This document shows positions 8,960-19,113 of a DNA stretch of 31,734 bases, piece after piece. The notes under the pieces are model-generated. The model did no database searches. It had not been told where the DNA came from and saw only the letters and a list, made by a program, of their open reading frames with translations. This DNA comes from Cudoniella acicularis. Its lineage: Eukaryota; Ascomycota; Leotiomycetes; Helotiales; Helotiaceae. The stretch lies in assembly GCA_013054445.1 (NCBI GenBank), contig JAAMPI010000574.1:1-31734 (forward strand), given 5' to 3'. Numbering within the stretch: position 1 is the stretch's first letter; each line of letters starts with the position of its first letter. Position numbers and translations under genes: made by a program.

Positions 8960-10716
8960 TTACAAGGCCTGTGCATACTTTCCTTTCTGGCGAAGGCGCT
9001 CCCCGTAGAAATAAAAGAAAATGGGGAATGGTATCATAGCACAACACAAAAACGCCAGAATACTCGTCGCCCAATCTACTCCCAATCTCTTGTACATAGG
9101 TGTCGCAAACAGTGGGAAGCCAGCTGCCATCAGTGCACGAGAAGAGGCACAAGCCGCGATTGCGGAGTTCGCAATGTATACTAGGGTTGGAAGGAAGATC
9201 AAAAATATTCCACATCCGATAAATCCCCGGCTTATAACTTGAGGGATCCATGAAATATGGGGTGAGGAGGTCCAGGTAAACCAAAAAAGCCCCATGGGAA
9301 GGATAAAGGATCCAAGAATCATAGGCGGCAGACAAGCTTCTGGGACGACAAGCTTTCCAGTTCGTTCTAGGACGCCGGCGATGCGCCTTTTTGCATCCAC
9401 GGCAATGATTATACAGGCAACCAGCAACCAGCAATCCAATCATTATTCCGATGAATGGAAGAGAACTTACTTCAGGTTTCCTAATTTTCTTGGTCAGAAT
9501 TATCATCTCAAAGCGATTTAACTAGGGGTTGTTGGACAGTTAGACCTACCAGCCTCGAATAACCTGGAAAGAATAAAGATAGGCAAATAATATGAGGTGC
9601 AATATACGGTACACAAGACTGTTGTACAAGGTTATTGTTGCAAGCTTATCGCGTATTAGCTTCATCCGTCAAACACAGTTAACTTACAATTGGTTCTTTG
9701 GCCAGCATGCCAACCGGTCGAGAGAAATACTTCACCGCCAAATCCTTCGCACGGATTAGCGGTTCTTCCGTCTTCGCATGCGGAGCCCGGTTCTTTGTCT
9801 CGCGTCTCAGACGTTTCGCTTTAACCTTCAGGAGAACTAGGGCAAGTCTCGGGGATCAAAATAAAAGCCACGCTCACAATACAGGCTAACATGATCAACG
9901 TTATCCATGCCGTCCACCTCCAACCCAAGTAACTGTGAGTGATGAAATCTCCCAGTATCGGACCCAAAACTAGGTCGAGAAAGGTGGCTCCTGCGAAAAC
10001 CGCATTTGCAACACCTCGATCAACAGTTCCCCATATATCCACGAACATCCCACTTGTTATTGCAATAGGTGCAACCCAAAACACCCGCCAAAAAATCGGC
10101 AAAGAAATATCGTTTCCAAGTTTTGTGCAACGGCAACGGGTATTTGAAATATCGTGAAGAGGAAAAGCCCCATGAAGACAGGCCGCTTATGACCTCAGAC
10201 TTCGGATGCAGGACCCCAGATCAAAGGACCTTTAGAAAACAAGTCAGCCATAAAAATTCTAAGTCTCCTGGGATATTAAAGAAAAATCAACTCACCAGCG
10301 GCAAAACTCAAAATATACAAACTAACACCCAGAATCATGACTTCAGGACTGACGCCAAATTCTTCCGCAGTGACTTCCGTCACGGATGAAAATACACTGC
10401 TCGCAAAAGACACGCCAAAGACGTAAGAGCCCGATAGTAGTGTTATGAGCCACTTTCTCCTCCTGGGGAAGTTCTGGGGCTTTTGAGGATCATCAGGTCC
10501 ACCCCAGTCCACAATATTAGATTTCTCCTTTTCTGCAGTGCGATACCTTTCCACTTCGATCTCTGCCTCTCTTTCCCGACATCTTAAACAGCCTATCCCT
10601 GTCCCCTTTTCAAGTAGCAAATCGTCTATCAGACTGTGTGCTCGGGTTAGCTGTGTGGTGTTTATATCGGTGCAATCCGATGAACCTCCAGAGGCTTGAT
10701 TGGTGTTGAAATCCAT
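8960..10716 (-). pseudogene. DHA1-family MFS drug/polyamine transporter pseudogene
   Basis: Start at 10716 (MDFNTNQ; an in-frame ATG at 10740 is an alternative). The cytosolic leader ends in VDWGGPDDPQKPQNFP, a signature of fungal TPO/FLU-like H+ antiporters, then TM1 begins. An intron at 10230-10295 joins FAAG to PLIWGPASEV, after which a TGA replaces a residue of the motif-A loop. A frameshift near 10090 precedes APIAITSGMFVDIW. Another frameshift follows IPETCPSS, a probable intron lies at 9645-9687, TAG and TAA codons follow near 9540, and a last frameshift lies near 9400. Downstream frames still show SPHISWIPQV, FPLFATPMYKRLGVDWA and the C-terminal YFYGERLRQKGKYAQAL. Most of the family length is present, so this is a decayed full gene, not a fragment. 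It would have exported drugs, polyamines or metabolites across the plasma membrane. Confidence 0.9.
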
Positions 10717-10937
10717 GCTTGAGTGTAGGAATGGCTTCATGCAACGTTCTGTATAATTTGGACGGGCCTCTGAATATTTCAAACAAAAGAGGGATTTGGT
10801 TCACCGAGATGTTGGATTATTATTTAGGGAGTTATTGTTCGGCAAAAAGGGCTCCTCGGCTGCAGATTAATGGTCATATCCTGCATTCTAGCGATATGGC
10901 AGGTAAAATTACTAAAAGCCCGAAACAACTTCCTACA

Positions 10938-11074
10938 ATTAGGCTGCGTAATAGGTAGTGGGTAGTACCCATTACCCGCGGGCGGGTATAGTTTCTCTTG
11001 CTCCTATATGAGTACCCGCGGGTACCCGTGGGTACCCGTATACATAAATATTATATAAATTTATGTAAATTGTA
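10938..11074 (+). repeat. Left terminal inverted repeat of the 3.6-kb element
   Basis: Inverted partner of 14441-14557. It contains several overlapping palindromes built from TACCCGCGGGTA and GGTACCC, which can form cruciforms and could be transposase-binding sites. Confidence 0.8.
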
Positions 11075-11178
11075 GAATATGTAGAGGGAGCTCTAGACCC
11101 TAAGATTCGTAATATAGCCTCTTGTGCCTTTATTTAACAGCTATACAGAAACTTTTATAGTTGAGTAGTTATATGTAA

Positions 11179-11614
11179 CGAGCCTACCGACAGAAGTCTG
11201 TGTTTTATAGGCTATTTTACTAGTAAATCAAAAATTTAAAAATCGTAAACTTTTAAAAGCTAGTAAATAGAAAGATTATGTACCTTTTAAAAATCACGAT
11301 TACTAGATTTTATATAATAAATTATTCTTAGTTATTTTATAATATTTAAATGATCGTGATAACTTTAGTTTTTAGGCTCTACGACCCCGCCTTTAGGCTT
11401 CCGAAAACCAAATTTATCGTGATCACTTAAATATTATAAAATAACCAAGAATAATTATAATATAAAATCTAGTAATCGTGATTTATAAAAGGTAAAGGTT
11501 CTTTCTATTCACTAACTTTTAAAACTGTACGATTTTTTTAATTTTGATTTACTAGTTATCGCAATCACCTCGCTAAAGTAGCCTATAAAACACAGACTTC
11601 TGTCGGTAGGCTCG
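11179..11614. mobile_element. 436-bp foldback MITE with TAA target duplication
   Basis: The two arms (about 11179-11385 and 11400-11614) are inverted copies over about 200 bp each, starting CGAGCCTACCGACAGAAGTC and meeting at a small loop near 11390. Flanks are TAA on both sides (11176-11178 and 11615-11617), the TWA-type 3-bp duplication of PIF/Harbinger elements. The arms have diverged by small indels and substitutions. It lies inside the 3.6-kb element, so it inserted later. No coding capacity. Confidence 0.85.
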
Positions 11615-11617
11615 TAA

Positions 11618-13730
11618 GTGCAAGTTCTTATAAAAAATAAGTTAGACAATTGCTTAGCTATTAGAGATTATATGTTAGAATACGATGACGTTAAATTAGT
11701 GTTATTTAGTAAATTATAAGGCTGAATTACTAGTCACGTGCTCTTTAATAAAACAAATCCAAAATCAACTCCGGCAGGAACCCTAGAAGGGAACATAAAC
11801 GGATTCCTGGGCAAAGCCCGGTAAGCAAACTATAGCCGAGGCACACAGGAGGCCAAAATGGGTTCCATATTATAGTGCGTAGGCTGACTCAAGGCGTGCT
11901 CAGGATGCTTAGGCCACAGCTTAGGCATGCTCACCCTCGGCTGAGGTTAAAACAGCAGCTGCTCACGTTCGGAGACTAAAACAGAACCAGCGAAAATGAG
12001 ATTAGAGTCTGACTTTCGCGGAAGTTCTTCAACTTTTGTAGTGTTTGTGCCTCCTAACCCAACGGCACCCGCCTCCTAAACTTAGTGATTCACTAATCTA
12101 CCATATGAAGGATAAAATTTTGCCTCTTTAACAACGATTGTTATCCATTGAGTAAGATCAGAACTCGTCAAACTATTGAAGGTGGCTGAGGAGTGGAGAG
12201 GGTTCTGACTTCAGTTGAGAAAGTAAAGCCTAGTTAACCGTTTCAAGCAGCCAATAATTTAATTTCCGCTTTCAGGCGTGCTTCTTTTGCTCTGTTGCTC
12301 TAGTTTCAAGAGAACGAGAACGGATCGGCAGAAGTGCTATCAAGAATACTTTTGTTATTAAATTAGGGATTTAAAGTCGTTCTATAACACCACTGGCTGA
12401 TTTGTTTAGACATTTTCATTTCTAACCTTTTTATATGTATTTAAAAAAAGACCCCTACAGCAAAGATTGTTAGCTAGATAAAAGACGTAGTATTCGATTC
12501 TCATTTGCTCGTCGAAAAGCTAGTGCATACATATCAATGACTTTTTGGAAATTGCTCCGGACTTAGAGCTTACCATTCTTGTGTGAAGGTGTTGAGTACT
12601 TTTCCGTAAGGGGATTCAAAGAACAAGGCCAAGTTTCCACAGCCTAAAACTGACAGGAGTAAATCAGGATCATATTTCTTTTAATAACTCAAGCGATCAC
12701 TATTGCTGCTTTTTCGGACTTTAGCCACTTGTACTACAATATTATTTTCCAGTGGACCCTTTGCGACATGACAAAAATTAGATATATCTTAAGAATGCTT
12801 AACTTCTGACAGGATTGTATGAACTTCCTTAATTACTATCATTTTAGCTTCACTACCCCGCTTGTGAGCGAGGGGAGCAAAGCTGCGGATAGCAACTTGA
12901 GTGAATTGCTCTTAAGCACTTTATAGTATTCTAGGGTCGAGGTGAGTTTTATCCTTCCGCCAAGAGAGCATGTAAAAAGTGTTTCGCAGAAGTACTGCTG
13001 TCGTTTAAAATCGTGCTATCATTCTTATCTTTCGCCTTCTTTTATCATCTTCACTTGTCTCCTTATCAAACCCCACCCTTGAGATTCTCTTCCCTAGAAA
13101 AAGAATCTTAGAATTATAACTTCTAAAATAGTCGCAGGTCCGAAATTAAGTGAATTAACCGCAGCAAGTCGCAAGAGACACTCCATCCATTCGTGATCAG
13201 TGATTTTAAAGTTCATTGATTATTTCTCTTTGAAAGGAGTGGATTTTATATATTAAGTTATTTAGTAGTTTAATGTCAACGAAGGGGAAAAGGAAACTTA
13301 AATCCATTACTAACTCTTAGTTACAATTTGCTATATACATGTTTAAAACGAGCGAGGTGACAGGAGAAGTCAACTCAAAGAGTCAAAAACCCATCCAGCA
13401 GAGCTATAAAAACTCTACTTTAGCTTTTATACAGAACAAGATTTGCCATCATGCCGAAACGCCCTTCTAGAGCTCGCTGGAGTGTACGACTAGTTAGTGG
13501 CTGTCGTGGTATTCCTCTTCTGATCTGGCTACTATAGTAACCAGGAAGGGTTCAAATTGTTGCTAATCGCGCGCTGCGCACGTTATTCCAAGTGAAAATC
13601 CAAGACTGAATTATATGTAAAAGTGCTGTTGTCACAGAAGAAAGCATTGTCAATTTAAAAGTGTACTATTAATTTCCCTTTCCACATCTACCCGTAATCC
13701 TCTTACTCGCCGCTAACCAGGCTGCTCGAT
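11618..13730. other. Non-coding interior of the 3.6-kb element
   Basis: About 2.1 kb without an open frame of 60 codons on either strand and without a recognisable RNA gene. Composition is moderate, not extremely AT-rich. No residual transposase or host-gene motif was recognised. Confidence 0.5.
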
Positions 13731-13733
13731 GGG

Positions 13734-13777
13734 TACCCGTGGGTAGGAGTAAGGAGAGTTACTCCTACCCGCGGGTA
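13734..13777. repeat. Hairpin of terminal-repeat motifs inside the element
   Basis: TACCCGTGGGTAGGAGTAA (13734-13752) and TTACTCCTACCCGCGGGTA (13759-13777) form a 19-bp stem with one mismatch and a 6-nt loop. Further TACCC/GGGTA units follow to about 13835. These match the subterminal motif of the element's ends. Confidence 0.7.
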
Positions 13778-14179
13778 TACCATGTACGGGTACCCACCTA
13801 TAGGTATACCCGTGGGTTGCTAAGAACCCGTATAAAAATGAAGATATACTTTTATTTAATCTTTTAATTATTCTCCAATTATTTCTCCTCATTACCTTTC
13901 TTATACTCTACTTGTATCCTCATACTGCGTACCCTCCTGACACGCACTCTCCTCGTGTGCACCCTCCTCCTTCGCACGCACCCTTCCCCTCGAGTCCTCT
14001 CTTCTCCCGTACTAAGTGAGTCATTAATTTTAAAAAGTCAGCCTCCTAAGCCCCCCTAAGAAGAAATTGGTAAAGTTAAAGCTACTAGCGCTATACTAAA
14101 CCTTAACCGCTTCCGGATTCTCTCCCGGTAATCCGTAGCCGATGAGCACGGACGAAGAGAGAGGGAGAGACGGGAGACT

Positions 14180-14425
14180 TGAAAGGAAGCGTGCACAAGG
14201 AAGAAGAGCGTGCACAGGGAAGGAGAGTATTTACAAGAAGAGCGTGCACAAGGAAGGAGAGTGTGCACAAGGAGAGCGTGTATAAGGAAGGAGAGTATGN
14301 ANAAGNAGAGCGTGNACAAGGAGAGCGTGTATAGGGAAGGAGAGCGTGTATAAGGAGAGCGTGTATAAAGAAGGAGAGCATATATAAGACGAGCGTGTAT
14401 AAGAAAGAAGAGCATGTGCTAGGAG
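14180..14425. repeat. Minisatellite of AAGGAGAGCGTGTATA-like units
   Basis: Degenerate tandem units of 14-25 bp (AAGGAGAGCGTGTATA, AAGGAAGGAGAGTATG, AAGAGCGTGCACAAGG). Four undetermined bases occur here (14290-14315), as expected from assembly trouble in a short tandem repeat. Minus-strand open frames across it give Leu/His/Ser/Arg repeat peptides that are almost certainly artefacts. Confidence 0.75.
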
Positions 14426-14440
14426 AATATATATAAGAAG

Positions 14441-14557
14441 AATTTATATAAATTTATGTAATATTTATGTATACGGGTACCCGCGGGTACCCATATAGGA
14501 GTAAGAGAAACTATACCCACCCGCGGGTACTACCCACTACCCATCACGCAGCCTAAT
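14441..14557 (-). repeat. Right terminal inverted repeat of the 3.6-kb element
   Basis: Inverted partner of 10938-11074, ending in ACGCAGCCTAAT. On the minus strand its first codons (attAGGCTGCGT) run directly on from the hAT transposase reading frame. Confidence 0.8.
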
Positions 14558-15770
14558 AATAGATAGGGTCATATTTGATCTCGAATTTAGTTCGTACATC
14601 TATAAAAGTTAGTATTATGATTTAGAACCTAGATGTGACGTACCAATAGCAATCTTCTTTATCATTGTGTCGTTATTCGGCGCGTTATCTATCGTAAAAT
14701 AGCCTAGCTTTGCCTCGATCTTCTACTCTCTGATCACATCTATCACAACCTCAGCTAGATTATCTCTAATGTGTTCACCCGATACCTCTTTCATAGTAGC
14801 GACAAGTTTACGTAATTTACTATCTTTATTAACAAAATGGAAGATGACAACTAAGAGTAGTAGATGGTTGTCTGAAGTCCATAAGTCACAGGACACGTGG
14901 ATCTTAGTTTTAGCCTCTTGTATATCCATAATCTTCCGCATCTTATGTGCCTTATATTGACGCTCCACCTACTTGCTAATTGTTTTATGTGAGGTCGGAA
15001 GCCAGGCAGAAGTGTCTTCGTTCAAGTAAACAAGCAATTCGTAAAATCCCTCTCGTTCGTGAGATAAAGCTATAAATATTAGTAATTACACAACACCAAG
15101 ATTCGCGTACAGACCGAGTATATAGTGCCTCAAACTTGTTTGGATCAAGGGACAGGCCTGATGTTGTGCCTTGCTTGCAGCGCTTGAATTTGTGATCTTC
15201 CGTAATCTCCCACTGCCTCTTCATACTAGTCTTTATATCTTGTTGCTTTTCAGGCGCAATTGACCTGACGTTTTATCCTCGGGCGATTACATCTTTGATC
15301 AATCCGTGGATATCTACTAAGTGCTCATTTAGACTTCCTGTGCCACCCGAAATCTTGAAGCTTTTGGGACAGTATCCGCACCGCTATTTCTCTGCGCCAG
15401 TAATAGGACAGTGATAGCGTGTCTCGATATCTTCATCTAGCATATGCTGAAAACACTATGCCCATCTCTTTATAGCCTTTTTATTCGTAGTGGGAGCGCG
15501 AGTTGTGGTAGGATTAAGGTTGTCTGGCAACTCATTAAAAATATCGTCCTCTATAGTCGGCGTAGGCGGAGCAGGGGGAGGAGCAAAACTAAGGTGCGGT
15601 TTGCGGGGATTTGCTGCCTTTCCTCTCTTAGAGGCTGTGACTTTCGTACGTCTTGGTGCTATAGCTATAGGGTTGATAATAGTAGAGATGTTGGTGGGTG
15701 TGTTGTAGAAGGAAGTGGAGGTCGCGACGCATATGTTATTATGATTGGCGATCCTTTTTACGAGATCTTG
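14558..15770 (-). pseudogene. BED-type zinc finger hAT transposase pseudogene
   Basis: Minus-strand fragments in order: a Lys/Pro/Thr-rich N-terminal segment (KVTASKRGKAANPRKPHLSF, NELPDNLNPTTTRAP); a BED-type zinc finger (RCGYCPKSFK through NEHLVDIHG, CX2C and HX4H); FYELLVYLNEDTSAWLPTSH; a catalytic-core region CDLWTSDNHLLLLVVIFHF then GEHIRDNLAEVVIDVI; and YFTIDNAPNNDTM with the second conserved acidic region. Decay is clear: TAG stops before CFQHM, in EK*RC and in ISK*VERQ, a TAA after VIARG, a frameshift near 15070 and more stops near 14615. The frame ends IIRLR at 14558, exactly where the right inverted repeat begins, so the C-terminal dimerisation domain is missing. Family call is firm. 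Confidence 0.85.
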
Positions 15771-16103
15771 AAATTTTTATTTCTTCATAACAACACAATA
15801 TAAAATTATGACCAAGGCACAAATCGAAAGCCTAAGTTTGGGGCTATCTTTGCGTGCTATTTTTAAATTAAAAGGTAGAGAATACGAAGAGTTCTAGGGT
15901 ATAGAAGTATGGATATCTAGTACAGGCGATCGGAGCTACATACCCGAAAATTAAGCGAGCAGCCCCTGAAACTGAGCACCCACTGTAGTCGGTGGAGCTA
16001 TTCCTCCACGCACTACAGTTTACAGCCAATCAAACCGACTGTAGTCGGCTTGGGAATGCCCTCACTAACTGCAGTTAGTGCAGTTCCACTGTCCAACTGA
16101 GCA
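15771..16103. other. Palindrome-rich spacer with a 9-bp direct repeat
   Basis: AACTGAGCA occurs at 15970-15978 and 16095-16103, bracketing 116 bp that hold the hairpin CTGTAGTCGGTGGAG/CTCCACgcACTACAG, the palindrome CCGACTGTAGTCGG and ACTGCAGTTAGTGCAGT. It looks like a tiny non-autonomous element with a target duplication, but the ends are not convincingly inverted. The permease remnant stops at its right edge. Confidence 0.35.
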
Positions 16104-17855
16104 ACTATTGACTACACTGGAAACAATGTCCTGGGGCCAGGTGAAAACCGTGCTGGCGTTGCTGGAAAAAGTCATATATCCCAGGGCCATGAAGATACTG
16201 AAAAGCGCAACTACAACCCATGCAATACTAAATCAATTGACGCGCTTGAAGATCGTAGGGGTGTGACCGCTAACAGCCATACCGTAGAGAACTCGGGAAC
16301 CACTCAATATGTTGGAATTTCCGGATGACCATGCCGAAGTTAAAATGATAGCGTTGATGATGGAAGGAACAACCTCAATTCCAGTAAGGGAGGTTGCAAT
16401 AACGAATAGTGATCGAGAAGCTGTACCAGTTGATTGCAATAGGTCCGGGTTGTTTGAAGGAACGACCAAGCTAACTATAAAGATGCTCAAAACGTAGAAT
16501 AGGAAGATTCTGACGAAAACGCGCTTTACGGCTTGTGGAATTGCTCGTCTTGGATTTTGTGTTTCTGCGGCTGCTATAGAGATGATTTTGATTCCGGAAT
16601 AGGCGTAAAGAGCGTTGTTAAATGTAGTCTAGAAGCCAAGAAATCGACCTAGCGAACCGGCTATTCCTAAATGCTACACAAATAGTCTAGGGCTTTTCTA
16701 ATATGTGAAGCCGCTTTACCAAATTAGTATCGTGCCTTTTAAAAGGGGGTGTTCTGGTAACAGGGAAAAAGGAAAGAGGAAAGACCAGGTTTATATACAT
16801 AGCTTGCCTATTTGGTATACCGCTATAAGTGATAACGAGTGCCGTAATATTGATACTAATTACTAGACAATTTTTTAAGATCGAGAAGCTAAACTCAAGC
16901 TCTCTATAGATCCTTATAAACATTATAGCTGTTCCGATCATAAGGGGGCCGAAGACTGTGATCTATATTACGTTATTGACCGTAATCCAAAACTCTACCA
17001 AGACAGCTGCTATAACAATTTCCGCGGGAATTGACATCAAGGTAGAGTAAACTAAGTGTTACATTATTAGGTAATAAGCACTATTCTAGGCTTAAGGTTT
17101 AAACCTTACTAGAATCTTCTAGGTTGTTCTTTGATTTATAAGCTTTGATTTATAAGCGTTGATTAATAAGCGTTGATTTCTAAGCGTTGATTTCTAAGCG
17201 TTGATTTCTAAGTTATAGAAGCTTCTAGTAACTACACTTGTAGTATATATAGTCCGCTCACCCCTTTATAGATAGATAAGTCTTTAAGTCAAATTCATAT
17301 TATTATTCCACATACTTGAATCACTCTCGACCTAACAGTCGACTCTTCTTCCGCTATCCACACCTTAGCCGCCTACCGACGACTATATAGATATATCTTC
17401 TATATACTATATACCGCGTACTACGGTTATACCCTTACCTCCAACACTAAGTTCTATCCGTTAGCGAAAGAAAGTACCGGGTCAAAGAAATGTTCTATGT
17501 AACGAACAATTCCACTATTGAGGGGTACTAGGGCACCCATCTCTCCGATAGCTAAGACAACACTCGAGACAGCTATACCAATAATTACATATCCAAGGAA
17601 TGCTCCCAATAGACCCGACCTAGCGATTGCACATCCAGAACCGAGGAAAAGACTAGTACCAATTGTTCTAGTAAGTGCGATCATCTGAATGTGTCTTTGG
17701 TTCAGGCTTTGTCTAACGGTTGAGACTTCGTCGAAGTTGCCCACGCAGTCAACAACATCGCCGCTTCGTACTTCATAGTCACTTGGGCTGTTGTTCTTCT
17801 CTGGTGCCCCTTTTTCGTTCGCATATAGTGGAAGTAGTTCGGCTTGATTCGACAT
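16104..17855 (-). pseudogene. Amino-acid permease pseudogene split by a solo LTR
   Basis: Start ATG at 17855 (MSNQAELLPLYANE). Motifs of the fungal APC-superfamily YAT/AAT permeases follow: RHIQMIALTRTIGTSLFLG (TM1), GEMGALVPLNSGIVRYIEHF, FANG*NL at the insertion, then LVYSTLMSIPAEIVIAAVL, RELEFSFSILKN, AETQNPRRAIPQAVKRVF, SNNPDLLQSTGTASRSLF, NSNILSGSRVLYGMA and WVVVALFSIFMALGYM. It would have imported amino acids at the plasma membrane. Removing the LTR (17057-17446) and one CTAAG restores the frame exactly. Other lesions: TAG for Trp in FANG*NL, NNVI*ITVFG and LGRFLGF*TTF, TGA in KRVN*F, and the last TM segments missing past 16104. The stops look like RIP. Confidence 0.92.
17057..17446 (-). 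mobile_element. 390-bp solo LTR with CTAAG target duplication
   Basis: On the minus strand it begins TGTTGGAGGTAAGGG and ends AATGTAACA, the TG...CA form of an LTR. CTAAG flanks it at 17052-17056 and 17447-17451. It contains the block GATTTCTAAGCGTT repeated several times. No internal domain remains, so it is a recombination product of a full element. It is the complete copy of the shorter LTR at 5592-5866. Confidence 0.92.
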
Positions 17856-18422
17856 ATTGACTCTGCTTTCAAAAAGCGAAAGAAATAAATAAATGTTGAG
17901 AGAAAAGTCTATGGCTGGAACCCGGGATTCAGATAGAAACGACCGGACGGGGGCGAATTCTTTAAGCAACTTGAAAGTCCAAGTCGAATAGATTGCTGTT
18001 GGCCATTGGAACTTAGTCGTGGGTCTCGGAGCCTCGTGGTCGTCTCCTTCCCCTGTTGCTGGAAGGTTTTTGATAACAAAACATATTGCAGGCCTCGTTG
18101 ATAGCCGTAAAACTAGACAGCTTATCTTTGAGTGACAAGTAAATGAGCTCGAGGTTCCGTCAGGTTCGTGGAATTGGAAATCACCGTTTCCTGACATGCT
18201 GGTTACGGCTGTTGAACAGCGGAAGTTTGCACCAGCCTCGAAGTTTAGTGCAGGGCTAGGTTATCCGGGACGGGCCATACCCGGAAAACGGCCACATGAA
18301 TTCACTCTCGGACCTTCTTAAAATCTTCCACTGCTCTTTCTATTCTCAAATATAACCACGTTACGTTTGTGAGGCACACAGAATATTGTTCGATCTCGCA
18401 ATTTCTTTTACCACTCTCGACA

Positions 18423-18860
18423 ATGGGGTCAATTGAAGTTCACATATCTACTTCTCAGGCCTCCGAAAATGCCTTCCCCAAAACCACACACGGGCTGAAA
18501 ACAGCAGTTGATGCTCAAGAAACAGCTACTATTGGCACGTTAGCTTACTATCAATCTTCCCCCGGTGTACAGCGATATTTCTGCAAAGTTTGCTCTGCAA
18601 CGGTTTTCTATGCCTGGGATGAGAGGCCGGAGACTGTGGATGTGGCGGTTGGCTTGCTGGAGGCCTCAGATGGGGCCAGGACAGAGGCGTTCTTGTCTTG
18701 GAATTTTGGAGCTGCGGCTGAGTGGGTTGGGGATACGAAGGGGGGTTGGAGGGAGGGCTTGTTGAGGCGGGTAAGGGAGGAAGCTGAGTAGTGGAGGATT
18801 GAGAGGGGGTATCCGAAGAATTGGATGAGGATTGAAAAGGAGGGGAAAGGGAAGAAATGA
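18423..18860 (+). pseudogene. GFA-domain (CENP-V/Mss4-like) protein pseudogene
   Basis: ATG at 18423 (MGSIEVHIS). The region RYFCKVCSATVFYAWD then VDVAVGLLEASDGA and FLSWNFGAAAEWVGDTKGGW matches the C-terminal half of fungal GFA proteins, a zinc-binding fold of uncertain chemistry often annotated as glutathione-dependent formaldehyde-activating. The first Cys motif (CxC plus CxxC) expected before residue 50 is absent, so the zinc site cannot be complete. A TAG at 18789-18791 is followed in the same frame by WRIERGYPKNWMRIEKEG to a TGA at 18858-18860, the natural end shared with a second copy at 21662. So it is N-terminally replaced or missing an exon, with a premature stop. Confidence 0.75.
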
Positions 18861-19113
18861 TGGGTTTGTTGGAGGGATAATAGATTTGATATTAACCTAG
18901 TTCTTATATTCTATTACTATGATATAAGAGATCTTTTGCTCCTACAAGAAGTAGCGGCGTAGCGCTGATTTACTAGCTGTGACACTGCTTTTCTAATGAG
19001 AGAGTTTTCTTTAAATTGTGAAGAAATTGTTCCCTATATAACTTAAAACTAAGCTTAAGATTATAGGTCTGGAAAACATAAGATATACGGATACGTGGTC
19101 CGGAGAGCGATCC
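18813..19113 (+). repeat. Upstream copy of a diverged direct duplication
   Basis: From CCGAAGAATTGGATGAGGAT through the pseudogene stop and 3' flank to GGTCTGGAAAACATAAGATA. It aligns by eye with 21662-21950, with small indels and roughly 70% identity. It covers the last codons and 3' flank of a GFA gene. Confidence 0.65.

Larger units (their letters stand above)
10938..14557. mobile_element. 3.6-kb element with long GGGTACCC-rich inverted termini
   Basis: Left end 10938-11074 and right end 14441-14557 are inverted copies, both beginning ATTAGGCTGCGT, then GGGTAGTGGGTAGTACCC, then TATAGTTTCTCTT, iterated GGGTACCCGCGGGTACCC and an AT-rich inner part (ATACATAAATATTA). The left copy has short extra segments. 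No target duplication was found. Between the ends there is essentially no open frame of 60 codons except minisatellite translation, so the element is non-autonomous or wholly decayed. Subterminal arrays of short GC palindromes are typical of hAT elements, and a hAT transposase remnant abuts the right end, but linkage of the two is inference. Confidence 0.75.

Noticed and set aside
8960..10716. MFS gene as functional with more introns
   Set aside because: Several breaks have no usable splice sites (TGA in the motif-A loop, frameshifts near 10090 and 9400), so decay is the simpler reading.
14056..14415. Minus-strand open frames coding Leu/His/Ser/Arg-rich repeat peptides
   Set aside because: They are translations of a short degenerate minisatellite containing undetermined bases; two frames are open in parallel and no start context or homology supports a gene.
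15444..15803. Plus-strand open frames of 119 and 72 codons
   Set aside because: They lie antisense to the BED/Pro-rich N-terminal segment of the hAT pseudogene and have no protein features of their own.
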